64,000 bases of DNA, from contig JAUMIR010000003.1 in assembly GCA_030847615.1 (NCBI GenBank), positions 34,904,501 through 34,968,500 on the forward strand, written 5' to 3'. The notes under the pieces are model-generated. The model was not told the origin of the DNA. It ran no database searches and worked only from the letters and a program-made list of their open reading frames with translations. The stretch is from Gambelia wislizenii (taxonomy: Eukaryota > Chordata > Lepidosauria > Squamata > Crotaphytidae). The translations under genes were made by a program, and so were the position numbers. Below are positions 44,345 to 56,800 of this stretch, piece after piece. Every line of letters begins with the position of its first letter. Position 1 is the stretch's first letter.

Positions 44345-45204
44345 ATTTATGGATGAACACCACCATCCCCACATTGCCGTCGGCAAATCTGTGCTCAAGT
44401 CCGTTCAGCAGTTCACCTACCTGGGGAGCATCATCTCCTCAAATGCCAAGATTGACAAAGAGATCGATCACAGATTAGCAAAGGCATATAGCGCATTTGG
44501 AAGACTTCACAAAAGAGTCTGGAGTAATAAACACCTGAGGTGAAGCACAAAAATCAGTGTGCATAGGGCCATTGTACTGTCTATTCTCCTTTATGGATCT
44601 GAAACATGGGTCACCTATTGCCACCACCTACGACTCCTCGAACGCTTTCATCAGCGCTGTATACGCACAATCCTAAATATACACTGGACTATGTGACAAA
44701 TGTTGCTGTCCTTGAGCAAGCAGGGATCACCAGCATTGAGGCCATGATATTGAGAACACAGCTGCGCTGGGCAGGGCACGTTTCTAGGATGGAGGACCAT
44801 CACCTCCCAAAAATAGTACTCTACGGTGAACTCACCATGGGTCAGTGTAAGAGGGGCGCTCTAAAAAAATGATACAAGGACTCCCTGAAACACCATCATC
44901 TCAGGCTCAGCCAAATTGATCACCAACAATGGTCCGCCCTGGCCTCACATCGGGAGGCATGGAGACGCACTATCCACAATGCTGCAGCCTTATTTGAGAA
45001 CTCACGCCGAACAAGTCTTGAAGAGAAACGACAACGCAGAAAGAATCACAACCCGGAAACATCACCCAAGGAGACCTTCTGCTGTGCTTTTTGCAACCGG
45101 ACTTGTTTATCTCGGATTGGCCTTTTTAGTCATCGGCATGCTTGCAGAAAGCGCGGGATGAGTCCTTCCTGAATCTTCGTTTGCGAAGAAAAGCCAGAGA
45201 GAGA
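44345..45204 (+). mobile_element. LINE 3' fragment, second copy (RT end plus C2HC tail)
   Basis: Encodes more than the 1188-1676 copy: a reverse transcriptase C-terminal part (QQFTYLGSIISSNAKIDKEI, then AFGRLHKRVW), a LLYGSETW block near 44590, the LRWAGHVSRMEDHHLPK block at 44765, and in a shifted frame the Cys/His end near 45080-45150. Stops at 44540 (TGA) and at about 44870, where a CGA seen in the first copy is TGA, show CpG decay. It has the same 3' terminus as the first copy. Confidence 0.85.
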
Positions 45205-45684
45205 GATTAATCTTATGTGCAAGAATGAGCCATACAAACGTATTAGCCTTCTGCAGGGCGGTAGAGTATAACTGCACTCTTTACTGTGGCTGTTGTCCTT
45301 GATGCGGCCATCACCACTCTTACTCAACTCTATACCCATGATCTTCATGCATTTGGCAGTAGTTGGGAGCGGGAAGTGGCTACCAGCTGTTGGCTACTGA
45401 GGTAGGGGTATGTGAGGAATCTGGTTTCCATCCAAGGTTTTATGGGCTTGTCTTGGTTCCATTTTCCCTGTCAGGAGACTGTATGCAGTTTGTGTTCTGG
45501 AGCCATGGTGTTGCTGGATAGCTATGCGTGTATCTAGAAGAAAATGTGCATATTTGAAAAATGCACATGAAAATGCACCATTTCTGATGCATGCAAAGCA
45601 CTGCTGAAATGCACTTTAGATTATCTCTGTGTGTAAAAGACATTCAAGCAACTTAGAGGCTTAATGCACAAGGAAGAAAAGTGA
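45205..45684. other. No recognisable feature
   Basis: Unassigned sequence. Confidence 0.5.
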
Positions 45685-45893
45685 CAGTGCAGCTGGAATG
45701 TTTCATCTTCCATTCTGCTTTACCACATGAAGTCGGAGACAGTGGTAAACATGAGTCTTTTTTCTAACTGGAAAAATCAATTCAAAAAAAGACTCGCATT
45801 TACCACTGTCTCCCATGGGCCCAGAATGAAAGAGGAGCTGAAGAACGCCATGCAGTAAGGCAAAATGGAAGGCGAAAAGTTCCAGCTGCACTG
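45685..45893. mobile_element. Palindromic MITE, about 209 bp
   Basis: Outer ends CAGTGCAGCTGGAA and TTCCAGCTGCACTG match perfectly as an inverted repeat. Inner arms continue: GGAGACAGTGGTAAA faces TTTACCACTGTCTCC, and GAGTCTTTTTT faces AAAAAAAGACTC, closing near 45775. No target-site duplication is clear. It is the only copy in the window. Confidence 0.78.
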
Positions 45894-46956
45894 CACTACT
45901 TAAATCATTCATATATTTGCATAAATCAGATGGAACTGGGCACAGACCAGATGTGGAGGTGGGAAAAGGAGGATGTCCATAGATGCAACCCTTATGAGTT
46001 TGCACCTCCCTAGCCTTGGGAGCAAGACTCCTGATTGTGCAAAGGGGTTGATACAAGTGCTTCTGGACTCCCTTTAAACCTTCATTTGATCAATGGAATG
46101 CAAGGAACTGAGCTGACTGGAAAAATCTCTTCCAGAGGGCTAACAAGTAAATAAGGCTATAAAGGCATGTTTCACAGAAGAAACTCAGAAGTCAGATCTT
46201 TACTCAAATGTGGTGGGATAATTCTTATTTCCATATAGAGCTTTTCTTGAAATTCATGATGTCATTTTTGGCTTATTTTTAAAGAGATAAGTGAATCTGC
46301 AGTGACACCCCTCCAAGCTGCTGCTTTGTTTAGAAACAACAAAGGTGATGAGGCAACGTCATGTGGAGATGTTTCTAAGTCTATAAATAGGCTTAAATTG
46401 TTGGGTGCAGATGGGAATTTTATTATGGCTCAAAGGTAGGTGTTTGCTGCAGCCTATGGAGAGGGAGATCTTGGTGGGCTTTGTGTGTACAGTATAAGGA
46501 AAATTCTGCACATTTCTTTTCTCTAGTTTTGTTTCCACACATCTCTCAAAGTACTCACATCTAATTAGTGAAGATTATGAAACCAGGTTTTTTTTATACT
46601 TAACACTCTGGGTCTTTGTGTAATACCACAGGGAGCAAGAATCCTAATCATCCAGGAAACAAAAGATGTTAATCTGCTTCTCACTTCAAAGATGCATTTT
46701 AAAATAAACAACAGCAACCTATAGCATAGGTAATAAATCATGGGGGAAATTAATCTTGCAAGTTTAGAGAAACAGATGTATAAACTTCAGGTACATTAGA
46801 ACTCCTTAATATTGGCTATATCATCCACTTATTGTATGGAACGGGAGACAGTTGTGCAGTACATACAAATTATTTTCAAGGTTAGCCATAATGGTTGTTA
46901 GTTTAGGGACAACTAAAGGAACTATTTGCCTTCCTGTACAGTCCTTATCTCTTGTA
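45894..46956. other. No recognisable gene
   Basis: Single-copy-looking sequence. CTATAAATAG at 46380 resembles a TATA box, but no transcription unit is supported. Confidence 0.45.
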
Positions 46957-47144
46957 GGAATCTGGGAGACCAGGGTACAAATTTCCACTCAGCCATGAAA
47001 ACCCATCAGGTGACCTTGGCCAAATCATACACTCTTCAGCCTAAGAGGAAGGCAATGTCAAACCTCCTCTGAATAAATATTGCCACCAAAAATGTGATGA
47101 TAGGGTCACAGTAAGTTGGAACTGACTTAAAGGCCCATAACAGT
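46957..47144 (+). mobile_element. tRNA-derived SINE, head truncated
   Basis: 'tgggagaccagggtacaaatttcc', 'atcaggtgaccttggccaa' and tail 'ggaactgacttaaaggccc'. Strongly diverged, so an older copy. Confidence 0.78.
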
Positions 47145-47214
47145 CATTCCAGGTACCTCTTCCTGTCTGTGGCCTAAGGCTAGCCTAAGATCTTTTGTTG
47201 CCATGAGTGAATAT

Positions 47215-47290
47215 TTATTTATTATTTATTTATTTATACCCCGCTCTTCAGCCACAAGGCTATCAGAGCGGCTTACAAATTGTTTTAAGC
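47215..47290 (-). mobile_element. L2-like LINE 3' tail
   Basis: (ATTT)n then 'ataccccgctcttcagcc' and 'agagcggcttacaa' is the reverse complement of an L2-like terminus. Confidence 0.65.
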
Positions 47291-48009
47291 AATAGCAAGT
47301 TACCCATCTACACTGCATTAAAAAGTTTCTAATGTATGTTAGCTAGAATAAGATGGCACCCCTCCCATTCCATACATAAAAGCCAGCCTGACTTATAGTT
47401 GAAAGTTCCCTCAACAGTGGAAGTGGGACGGACTCTTCCAGTATACTTGAAAGCAGCAGGGTATCTTAGGAGGCGTAGGACATGCTGCATGGCCCACAGC
47501 TCTCTCTGCCCCCCACCAAGTACCGTGTAGCCACTACCCAGCATTGGCTGTGTGAGGTGACCACCTCACTCTGCTTAGCAATAGGTCTGCTCCTTTTGAT
47601 GTCTTTCTTTTACAACCCCACTTCTTTACCTGTGCTATGCTTTTCAGAACCTGTAAGATCTCCTGATGCTATGCTCCTTTTTTGGCCAATAGTGGAATTA
47701 ACTTTTCTGGGTCTTTTGTTCACCTGACTGCATTGGAAACTCAGAATGGAAGCTTATGGCAGTAAGGCTCTGTAATGTTCTGTGGATGGATCTGCACAGA
47801 TGCAACCCCCAATTGCCTGAGGCACAGAGACCATGAAGAACCTTGAATCACAAAGTTGATTTATAACCCCAAAGTGCTGGGCACTTTGAAAGAAAGGGAT
47901 GGGAAGATGACATGGAAACTTCCAAAAATTTCAAGGGTAGTGGGGAGAGAACACATTGTCCATTGCTAGAAAGCCATGCACATCTGTAACGTGGGGAGAT
48001 GACATACAG
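47291..48009. other. Unassigned; repeat fragment at 47772-47842
   Basis: Contains the diverged second copy of the 41025 repeat ('gtggatggatctgcacagatgcaa'). No gene is evident. Confidence 0.45.
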
Positions 48010-48237
48010 GTTGTTGTTGTGTGCCTTCAAGTCATTTCTGACTTACAGTGACCCTAAGGCAAACCAATCATGTGATTTTCTTGGCAGAATTTGTTCAACA
48101 AGGGTTTGTTTTTGCCTTGTTCTAAGGCTGAGTGTGACTTTCCCCTGGTCACCCAGTAGGTTTCCATGGCTGAGCAGAAATTTGAACCCTGCTCTCCAGT
48201 CATAATCCAATGCTTAGACCACATCACCATGCTGGCT
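48010..48237 (-). mobile_element. tRNA-derived SINE, minus strand
   Basis: 'ttgttgttgtgtgccttcaag' tail, 'gtcacccagtaggtttccatgg' body and 'ctccagtcataatccaatgc' head complement. Confidence 0.9.
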
Positions 48238-48611
48238 GTATGACAAATGGTTTAGTAGAGATAAAAGCTAACATCATCTCCATGTTCAGAGATAATTTAT
48301 TTCTGAGTACCAGACAGTGGAAGACATGCCCTGTTTGTGGAATAGTTTTGTGAATCAAATACTGGGCAGACATTTGGTTCAAGACAACAAGACCACTCTT
48401 ATGTTTCTGTGACAGGGTCATCACTCTACTCTTGTGAAAGTCTGCAGACCAGTTTTGTTGGGCAAAAGAAGGGGCACCAGGTCTTAAAAGAAAAACCACC
48501 CTGTTCAGGCCAAAATTTAAATATAATTTGTTCTGACTGAGAAATAACATAAAAATGAGTGAATTACATTGAACAGAATGTTTCTAATTTGTTTCTGGCA
48601 GTGTTCACTTG
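48238..48611. other. No recognisable feature
   Basis: Unassigned sequence. The 108-residue minus frame 48224-48550 includes part of the SINE and is not supported. Confidence 0.45.
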
Positions 48612-49720
48612 GGGGCCGTTTACACGATGAAAATGTCCTGGGAAGAATTCGTGTCGATCCCTGGCAGTTTACACGTACATCGGGTCGGGTACGTGATTTT
48701 CGGAAGGGGGGCCACCTTTTATCTCTCAACCTGCGGGACTTCCAGTCCCGCAGGTTGTGCCGGTTTTTTAAAAAGTCACTGGAGGATTCGGAAAATCGGA
48801 AATGTAAACAGCGTGGGACAAAAAGTCTCGGTACTGGGATGACCGGAAATGGTGACTGGGGGCGGGCTTAGAGCTCAGGGACCAGAAAAGGAGGGGTCGG
48901 TCATCCGTTCAACAGATCCAGCCTCACCAGCCGAAAACAAAGGCATCCCTTCCAGCTGCATGAAGGTTGATGTGTGTGTGCGCACGCGCGCGTGTACTCA
49001 ATTACCTTTTTAAATGGATTTCTACACTGAAAACCCTTCAGCTTTACCTTTTCCTCAGCTGCATGTTACAGAGAGATCGTAGTAGCTTGGTCACCTCCCT
49101 GGCACATTAAAATATTTAAGCCTCTGAGCGAATTAGCACTCTTTAATTCCCCATCTCTGTGTTTGTGTCTTTCAAACCGCATGCCTATAGCCATCTCTGC
49201 AGCCAGCTGTAGGGGTTAATATTTAAAAAAGGCAAGAGGAAAACCAAGCGCTTGATTTCAAAAGGAAAGCACTCAGCTGGCTTTAAAAGCACTCTGCTTG
49301 ATTTCAAAAGGAAAGCCCTGCGTCTGAGCGAAAGATCTATCAGGATCTTTCAAAATGCTTTCTGCCTCTTCTGAAGGGGTTAAAATGTTCAAGAAGCAAA
49401 GGGGGAATAACAAACCTCTGTCCCCCTCTCTCTCTCCCCCCCCCAGCCAGCCAATAGCATCGCTCGTGGCGCGGAACTCTAAAGGAAGTGCGTCACCGAG
49501 GTTGTGAAAACACGAGTAATCGCATCTTTGATTGACAGCCAAAAAAAAAAAAAAAATTAAAACGTAAACAAAACCGGAACTATGGACGTGTAAATATCAG
49601 TCACGGGACCACACGGGATATCCAGATCTGAGACATAAATCGTATAAACAGCGAGGGACGGATTCGTGATCACTTTGTCACGGTTGGCAACGCAACAATT
49701 TCTGTCGTGTAACTGGCACC
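48612..49720. mobile_element. Non-autonomous TIR element, 1.1 kb, CpG-rich
   Basis: Ends GGGGCCGTTTACACGA and TCGTGTAACTGGCACC are complementary at about 13 of 16 positions. Inside is a foldback, CTCAACCTGCGGGACTTCC facing a related GCGGGACTGGAAG-type sequence, plus a GCGCACGCGCGCG alternating run near 48980. It has far more CpG than its surroundings, which suggests a younger insertion. The long frames inside show no transposase motif. A SINE begins immediately after it at 49721. Confidence 0.65.
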
Positions 49721-49922
49721 TCTCTGTGTGCCTTCAAGTTGCTTCTGACATATAGCAATCTTATCAGTCTTTTTTGACAAGATTTGTTCAGAGGAGATTT
49801 GCCTCTGTCTTCCTAAGGCTGAGAGATGTGACTTGCCTAAAGTCACTCACTGGATTTCCATGGCTGAGCAGGATTCAAATCCTGGTCTCCTAGTCCAACA
49901 CTCAAACAAACGACACCACATT
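49721..49922 (-). mobile_element. tRNA-derived SINE, minus strand
   Basis: 'gtgtgccttcaagttgcttctgac', 'gtgacttgcctaaagtcact' and 'gattcaaatcctggtctcctag'. It abuts the CpG-rich TIR element with no gap. Confidence 0.85.
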
Positions 49923-52900
49923 GGATATCTATATTCAGTAGTGGATATCTATATTTAGTAGTCACTACTAAAACAGCTGGAACTAACAGACACAAGAAGG
50001 GGGAAATTGTCCCAAGACCATAGCCTATCAAACCAGAACACATTTATATATGCACATAGACTGATCTGCAGTTCGACCATGTTCATATTGCACCTGTTCT
50101 ATGCAATCCACATTGGTGTAATACATACTTTGGGAAATGTGGGCCTTGATATTTTATAGTCCTGTTGCCAATTGAAAAAATCATGCTATCATCCCATTTT
50201 CCCACTTGAGGAAAGTGGCTCTAATGGTCTACAATGATCTAATGGTCTACAATGGTCTACAGAGGTATAGTGTTTGGGAATAACTATTAAAAACCAATTT
50301 CCACTGCACCAACCCATTTGTTACAGCTACCACCCTCTATAAAGTAAGGCTCTACAGAGGTGGAAGTTCTGCACACCTGTAGCTTTAAGATATGAGTTTA
50401 GCTTAACACACAACAGCAGGCCTAGAAAAATCTACTAGACAATTTGCAAGTGAAGTTCTACATTTTGTACTGGAAGATGATAAACAGTGATACTTGAGCT
50501 ATTTGAAGTATGACTAAAGTGCATGTTCATGAGGACACAGACCATCTTAATTATCAGTCTTAATTATCAGTCAATGGAAATGTTGCTATAAAAACTTTGG
50601 GACAAAGGGAAATACATCAAGGCAAAATATAAAATATTTAAAATGTGTACTGTATTTCTGCAAAGGTAGACCTTTGCAAATTCTTTCCTACTAGAACCAC
50701 TATTGCAAAGATTTGAATTTTCCAAACAGGAAATACAGACTAACTTGGGTAATATTGACACGAACATCTTGACATATTATCAGGCTGGTTTACAACCCTT
50801 CTTTCATTCATCTCTACATGGTTCTCTTAAATTTAATGGCAGCCACACAATGATGGTTATCAATAAAAGTGAAATGGCATACTACTGTGCTTATTGGCTT
50901 TATTTAGAAATAATCAAAAAATATGTAATTTGTAGTCATCCCCCTCACCCAAAGTATAATTTTATTTCTTCCATGAAATTGTCACAAGTAACAATTGGCT
51001 TGGGAATAGATTAACTTTCTATATTACAGACCTTTCAGCAAATACAAGCAGTCCTTAAAGTGTTTATTATTTGGGTCAAGAGAACTTCTGTGTTTAGGTG
51101 CCTTCAACAATCACAAGGTCAAGACACTGTAGATGTCAGTGCTTATTTACAATTTAGGCATTAAAACTCTCTAATAATAGCTTAAGAAATTTCCAGCAGT
51201 GCATTTTGTACAATATTCTTGGCTGAAAGTACAATCAAAACTAAAAGGCACACCAGCTAACAGAAAACACCAGAAGAATCAGTTAATAAACTACGGATTA
51301 CAATACTGAAAGTGTACTATTATGGGTTGGAACTTGAGCTTTCCAATCTGTGCCCATTCTAGTTACTCAATCAGTCCTTGCTCTCTGAAAACCTGTTGCA
51401 GAGAATTAAGGGACCCCCCCCCCCAGAACAGAATGTAGATGCTCCAGAGGGAAGTAAGTGAAAATCTCCTTTGAGTTTCCTTTCCTCATGTGGAGTCTCT
51501 GCTGGCTGACTGTCCCTTCCACAAACAGAGCCCCTCTATTTGTGGAAAAGCAAGTCTGGGTCCAACCCAAGGTAGCTGTGATAACATCTTCACAATGAGT
51601 TCCTAATGCAATACAAACAAAGTGAGCCCTGGGGTCTGTTTTCTTGCTGTATTTTAACATGTTTCACTTATAGTAGCAAAAGCAATCAGGTTTTATTTCA
51701 ATGAACTGTAGCTGGTGGATTTTTTTACCATTCTTCTACAAAACTGCTGTAATTTCCTTGGTAATAAAGATACATACTGAGCTATTTCCATAGGAAACGT
51801 CAACCTTCTGTTTTTCATCAACACAAACAATGAAAATACTTGACATTAATGCTATTTTCAAGACAGCTACTTTTAAGTAACGGTATGTTTGTTTTAAAAG
51901 TTTCATTCATTTCTGATAAAAAAAATAAAAATTTCACAGAAATTAATAGTCTAGTGAATTAAATTCCATTGCTTTCCTTCATTAGAAAGAAATCTAGAGC
52001 ATGAACAAATGTCTACTATAGAAAAGACTGTGTAATTACAGAGACTGCAACAAGTGATATTTTTAACAGGCTGAAGTTACGATGTTCTATGTAACTCTTT
52101 TGCAAACCCAAGCAGCTCAACAGACTTATATTATCAACAGATAAAGAACTTGAGGAAAAACAGAAAACTATCAGTAGCAGCACACAGCTGATGACTTTTA
52201 TAAACCATTCCTACCCTACCCACTTTGGCACAGAGTTCAAAGTAACAGCTTCAGGGATCAGCTACTGTTTTGTTTGTAGAAGATTACTGAATATTGTTGT
52301 GTTTTTCATTATCTACGCAGGTCGTGTATGGCATAAAATGTTCATGTATTGCATTCTCATGTCTTGACACAAATCTGCTATTTCAACACACTTCTGTGAG
52401 CCAGTGCAGGTAAGTGACAAACACAGTTATCAGGCAGCTGCAAAAGTAAGAAAAAGCAAATTGTCTCATCAACAAACATTTCCAACTTATCTGCTAAACT
52501 AAATAACAAAGGATCTATGTGCTTGAAAATAGCATAGAGCAGCAACGTGCATGCAAGAATGAGCCAAAACAAATCTACCAGAGATAGATCTTTCAAACTC
52601 CTTCATATGTGATGATTTTTAATGGAGCCTGTTCACACATGGCTGCCAATCCTGACTGTAGAGTATGGATGAGGCATGTATGCCCCCCCAAATGTTGTTG
52701 GATTCCAACTCTCATCATCCCGCACATCACTTGTTATGCAGACTAGCACTAATGGGAACTACAGCCCAAGAACATCAAGAGGGCCACACATTCTCCACTC
52801 GGGTGTAAAGAATCAAGCAATTTACGTGAATGAATGGAACAGCCCACAGCTTCTACATCAAGCACAGTTTTGTCTTAATTTCCTTTTGTCAAATATGAAA

Positions 52901-53706
52901 GATAAGATTATAAGAACGGATGTCAACAATGCTGTGGGCAAATTTTCTTTCTGTAGGACCCTCTGAAGGTTGCATAATTGCCCAAAACAGAATGCAAAAA
53001 ACTGAAAGAAAGAAATGATAACTGGAAACCTAATTTCAGTTTTGAAAAGTTCTGGAAGCCACCTAGGGTCCCACTTTGGAAGAGAGGTGGCATATAACTG
53101 AAATAAAACAAATAAAATATAGAAATAAGTTGGCAGGGAAGAGTGTGTGTGACCCCACTAAATGGAGAATCACTGTTCTGGACACTCCCAGAATAGGCAA
53201 CTTACCCAGTTTTTCCAAAAGAAAAGGGGGGGGGTGAGATATTGTAAATAACTTCCTTAGGGCTACCTGTGGTGCTATTTTAGCTTAGCCTTTTATGTAA
53301 CCCTCACAGGAAATCCACTGCATATGTGATGCTGTCATGATATTCAAATATTCTCAAAAAAGGATGTAAGCCTGCCAAGGTATTACTTTGGGTGGACAGC
53401 CACACTTCCCTAAGTTCTAAACATACAAAGCTTCCCTTGAAGCAAGTGAGATTTCCAATCCATCTAGGCCAGTACTGTCTATTTTGACTAGTTATAGTCA
53501 AGATCTCAGGCAAAAGGGGCCCTTGTAACCTGAAGGCTTTGTCACTGGATCTTCACCATGCATGTGCTTAACATTAAACCCCAAGATCTGTTTAATCATG
53601 CTGTTGGGTTGGGATTTTAAGTCAAAACTTGTTTGACAACAGCAACCCTTTCCAAAGCAATAAAATATTGCAGTTCTTTAAATATATATATATTAGTTGT
53701 CAGTAC
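49923..53706. other. 3' flank of MFSD1; mostly single-copy sequence
   Basis: Holds an old palindromic repeat (52670-52803) and an L2-like tail (53040-53115, 'ggaagccacctagggtcccac'). A tandem 'taatggtctacaatg' motif lies near 50220-50262. Several TTTATT sites, which read AATAAA on the minus strand, lie at 50900-51700 and could serve MFSD1 transcripts, but I cannot choose one. No further exon is convincing. Confidence 0.4.
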
Positions 53707-53818
53707 CTGAGCACCTAATCTGGAGAGATACCTATTCCTCAAACTAAAGTCATTCTTTGGTTGTAATTTGGCTAAGTCATCTTCATTCTGACGTCTGATT
53801 TTTTCCCGTCTTTTTGTT
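53707..53818 (-). CDS. MFSD1: Probable MFSD1 C-terminal tail exon
   Basis: Acceptor CTTCGCAG after a pyrimidine-rich stretch. The first base completes a Glu codon from the previous exon, then 37 codons follow, TKRREKIRRQNEDDLAKLQP and more, ending LGAQ. The segment is basic and hydrophilic, as expected for a cytosolic tail. It may splice at CAG|GTACTG to a further exon I cannot find, or read through to a TAA near 53617. In-frame joining and the charged composition support it, but the human protein has no equivalent. Confidence 0.65.
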
Positions 53819-56800
53819 CTGCGAAGAAAAAGGGAATGCTATTAATGCACATGTGAATTCATAAGATGTGCTAGAACATCTGCTGGATGTTATTCCTAGA
53901 TCAATAATATGGTTGGAAAGGTAGGTTAAATCAAACAAATTTGATAGGCAGACACTCTTTTCTCCAATATTTATTTATAAAGGTCAAAATTTCAGTGCAA
54001 AAGTGCAAGTTTCAACATGGTGAGTCAAAGGATAAGCTCTGCCTTTAACAAAAGAATTACAATTCCAATACAAAAGGGAGGACATAAACATCCCCCTTCC
54101 CAAGACTGCTTAGCAAGCTGCTAGAAAAAAGACAGTATTTTGTTTTTCCAAACACAGGCATTTTTTGATTTCACACAATTTCTCCAGTCATTCTACCACA
54201 CATACAGTATAACAAGAATTTCATTTTAACATTCATGATCCAGGAATTCATATGGTGGTTTTATTATGAAACCACAATTTGCCACAAGAAACTGAGAAAT
54301 ATTAGCCTGCATTTTGTAAGGCAACATAAAATGCAATTGCCAAGTAACAATACACCATCATTATCCCACAGTATAGTCATCAAAAGAGCTGCCCGTAGAC
54401 CAAAATACTGGCCCGACATAGGCTGAAGAAGCCAACTTCAGTTGAATAGTAGTCTCTTCAATTGCATGTAGATAAACTAAACATGAAAGTTTTGTCTGAC
54501 TCCACTTTAAGTGCATCAACAATAATGCCAATTTGATCACTGATACAAATCAAGACATTTAAAAATTCAGTGCACTGAATTAACTATTTCGAAGAACTTG
54601 ATGTTTAGCCCCCAGACACAGGTATATACTACAGTACTCTTCAACTGGACAAGTTGTCGATCAAATCCTCCCCACTTCTGGAAGATTTCCTATTCAGATT
54701 TCTTTTCTGCAAAAAAATATTGTAGTGATAGGTTATTGTTACCACCATTACTCCTTGAAGGAGCTGAAGAGAAAGTCGTAATTTATCTCTACAGAGAAAT
54801 CAACTGTTGTTTTGACTCATGAAGCCAGCCTTCTTAACCTAGATGTTTTGGACTAAAACTTGCATCATACCTGACAGTTGGCCATGCTAAAATGAAATGA
54901 TGGGGATTTTCTTAAGCAAGGAAGGGCCTGCATTTACTATCAGTGCAGTGCACATTAGGTTTTTATTTTTACCTACAAAGCGGCCACAACACAGATAAAG
55001 GTTGATATATATTGAACAACTGTATTATAGCCAGCAACAGTCTCTTCGGGTAGGCAAAAGATGGCCATCCAGATGTTCCTGAACTACAAATTCCATCCTG
55101 GTATAATCAATTGCATAGCTGGTATAATCAACTGCAAGAAAGACTGAGAGATCAGCTTAAGTAATGTCTACAGGTCCACTTAGTCCCCTGGATTAGGAAA
55201 TATATTAAATGATATACAGTACAGTTGCTAGATCTACAGGCTACTTTTAACACTGTGTAAAACAAACTTTGCTCTACTTACTTCACAGGCAAAAGTTGGT
55301 TTGTTCACAATATTATGAACTAGATTGAGGTAGTGGAAGTATGTATGTGCCTTCAAGTCACTTGTTGACTTAATGGCAACCCCATGAATTTCATATGGTT
55401 TTCTTAGGCAGAGATGGTTTTGCCATTTCCTTCCTCTGAAATATAGCCTACAGCACCTGATATTTGTTGGTGGTATCCCATCCAAATACTAACTAGGGCT
55501 GACCCAGCTTAGCTTCCAATATCAGATAGAGTCTGGTGCTTTTAGGGTATTTAGGCCATCTATTTAGGCTGCATACAACTCCACAATTGTATATGAATCC
55601 CCAAGGACTCCCAAAACTTTGTTATTTATTTTATGCCAAAAAGAAGAAGTAGTCAGCCTCTGGTATACTTCCTGGTAAGAAAAAAGCCTTTTACTGGACT
55701 ATGGCCCAGGTTGCGGGAGGGGGAACATGGTGAAACTGCCATTGTAAGTGACCATTTTTAACAATAAAATAAAATGCAGGTTCTTTTGAAAATTCAGGGA
55801 TGGAAGACACAGGGTGGAGGCCATCCAAAGTCCTCTGGGGGCCAATAAGCCCCCCATCCACCTTCCCAGCAGTTGCCTACCTTGTGTTAGATCAAGACTC
55901 AGGTCACACTAGTCCCATTGATTTCAGTGAGACTTAAATGTGCCTAACAGTGTGGATCCAAAGAACTATCTGTTACATAATTGCCTTTTATAGTAACAAA
56001 ATCTATCATTATAGTAAACTGTTATAACAGTGGTTCTTAACCTTTTCTTTGCCACAGACCAGCAAGACTTAAGTCAAGATTTAAAACCCACCAAATATTT
56101 AACATGGCTCACCAAGGGTCTTCAGATTTGGAAAGAAGGGAGAAATAAGTAAATACGCACAGTCCTATTATATTTTTATTTGAATGATTCCATACAACTT
56201 AAAAATAAAAGTAATAATACTTGAACACTGAACCATGGCCTAACGTTACTTGTTAATTTTAATTAATTAATGTGGGCTCAAGTGCAGTATCAGACTTAAG
56301 TGTGTGTATGTATGTGTGTAAACTGACAATTTTTTAGAATACTTCTGACTTATCATTACAAGAGAGGGGGGCTCAACTATGCAGGAGTCTTGATCCAATT
56401 TTGCCTGATTATTTCATGAGAGACTCAGCCCACTCAACCTAGTTGGGAGGAGTCGCGCTTGACTCCCCCCACCCAGCCCGGGGTCCAAATATACTGTATT
56501 GACTTGATTAGATATGAGATTGCTAATTGCAAAACAAAGCATAACAAGCATAAAGAAATTTTTTCTGGCAGTACATAAGCACCACTTGGAACTGCATCTG
56601 TTTTGTGCACATTTAACTTCCAAAAAGCGATTAAGAAAACAGACTTGATACAGATTAGCCATGGGAATGTAATGTTTTAACAAGCTCTCCAAGAGATCTT
56701 TCATACTATCCAATTACAATACTGTTGTCCCTTCATATTCGCTGGGGTTTGGTTCCAGGACACCCCCCCCCCGTGGATACCAAAATCCATGAATACTCAA

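Noticed and set aside
52378..52596. A 72-residue hydrophobic minus-strand frame considered as a further MFSD1 exon
   Set aside because: It has no in-frame acceptor matching the phase of the last exon and no resemblance to the transporter tail.
55447..55558. A functional 5S rRNA gene
   Set aside because: It has many substitutions, lacks the proper 3' end and terminator, and is fused to a SINE tail.
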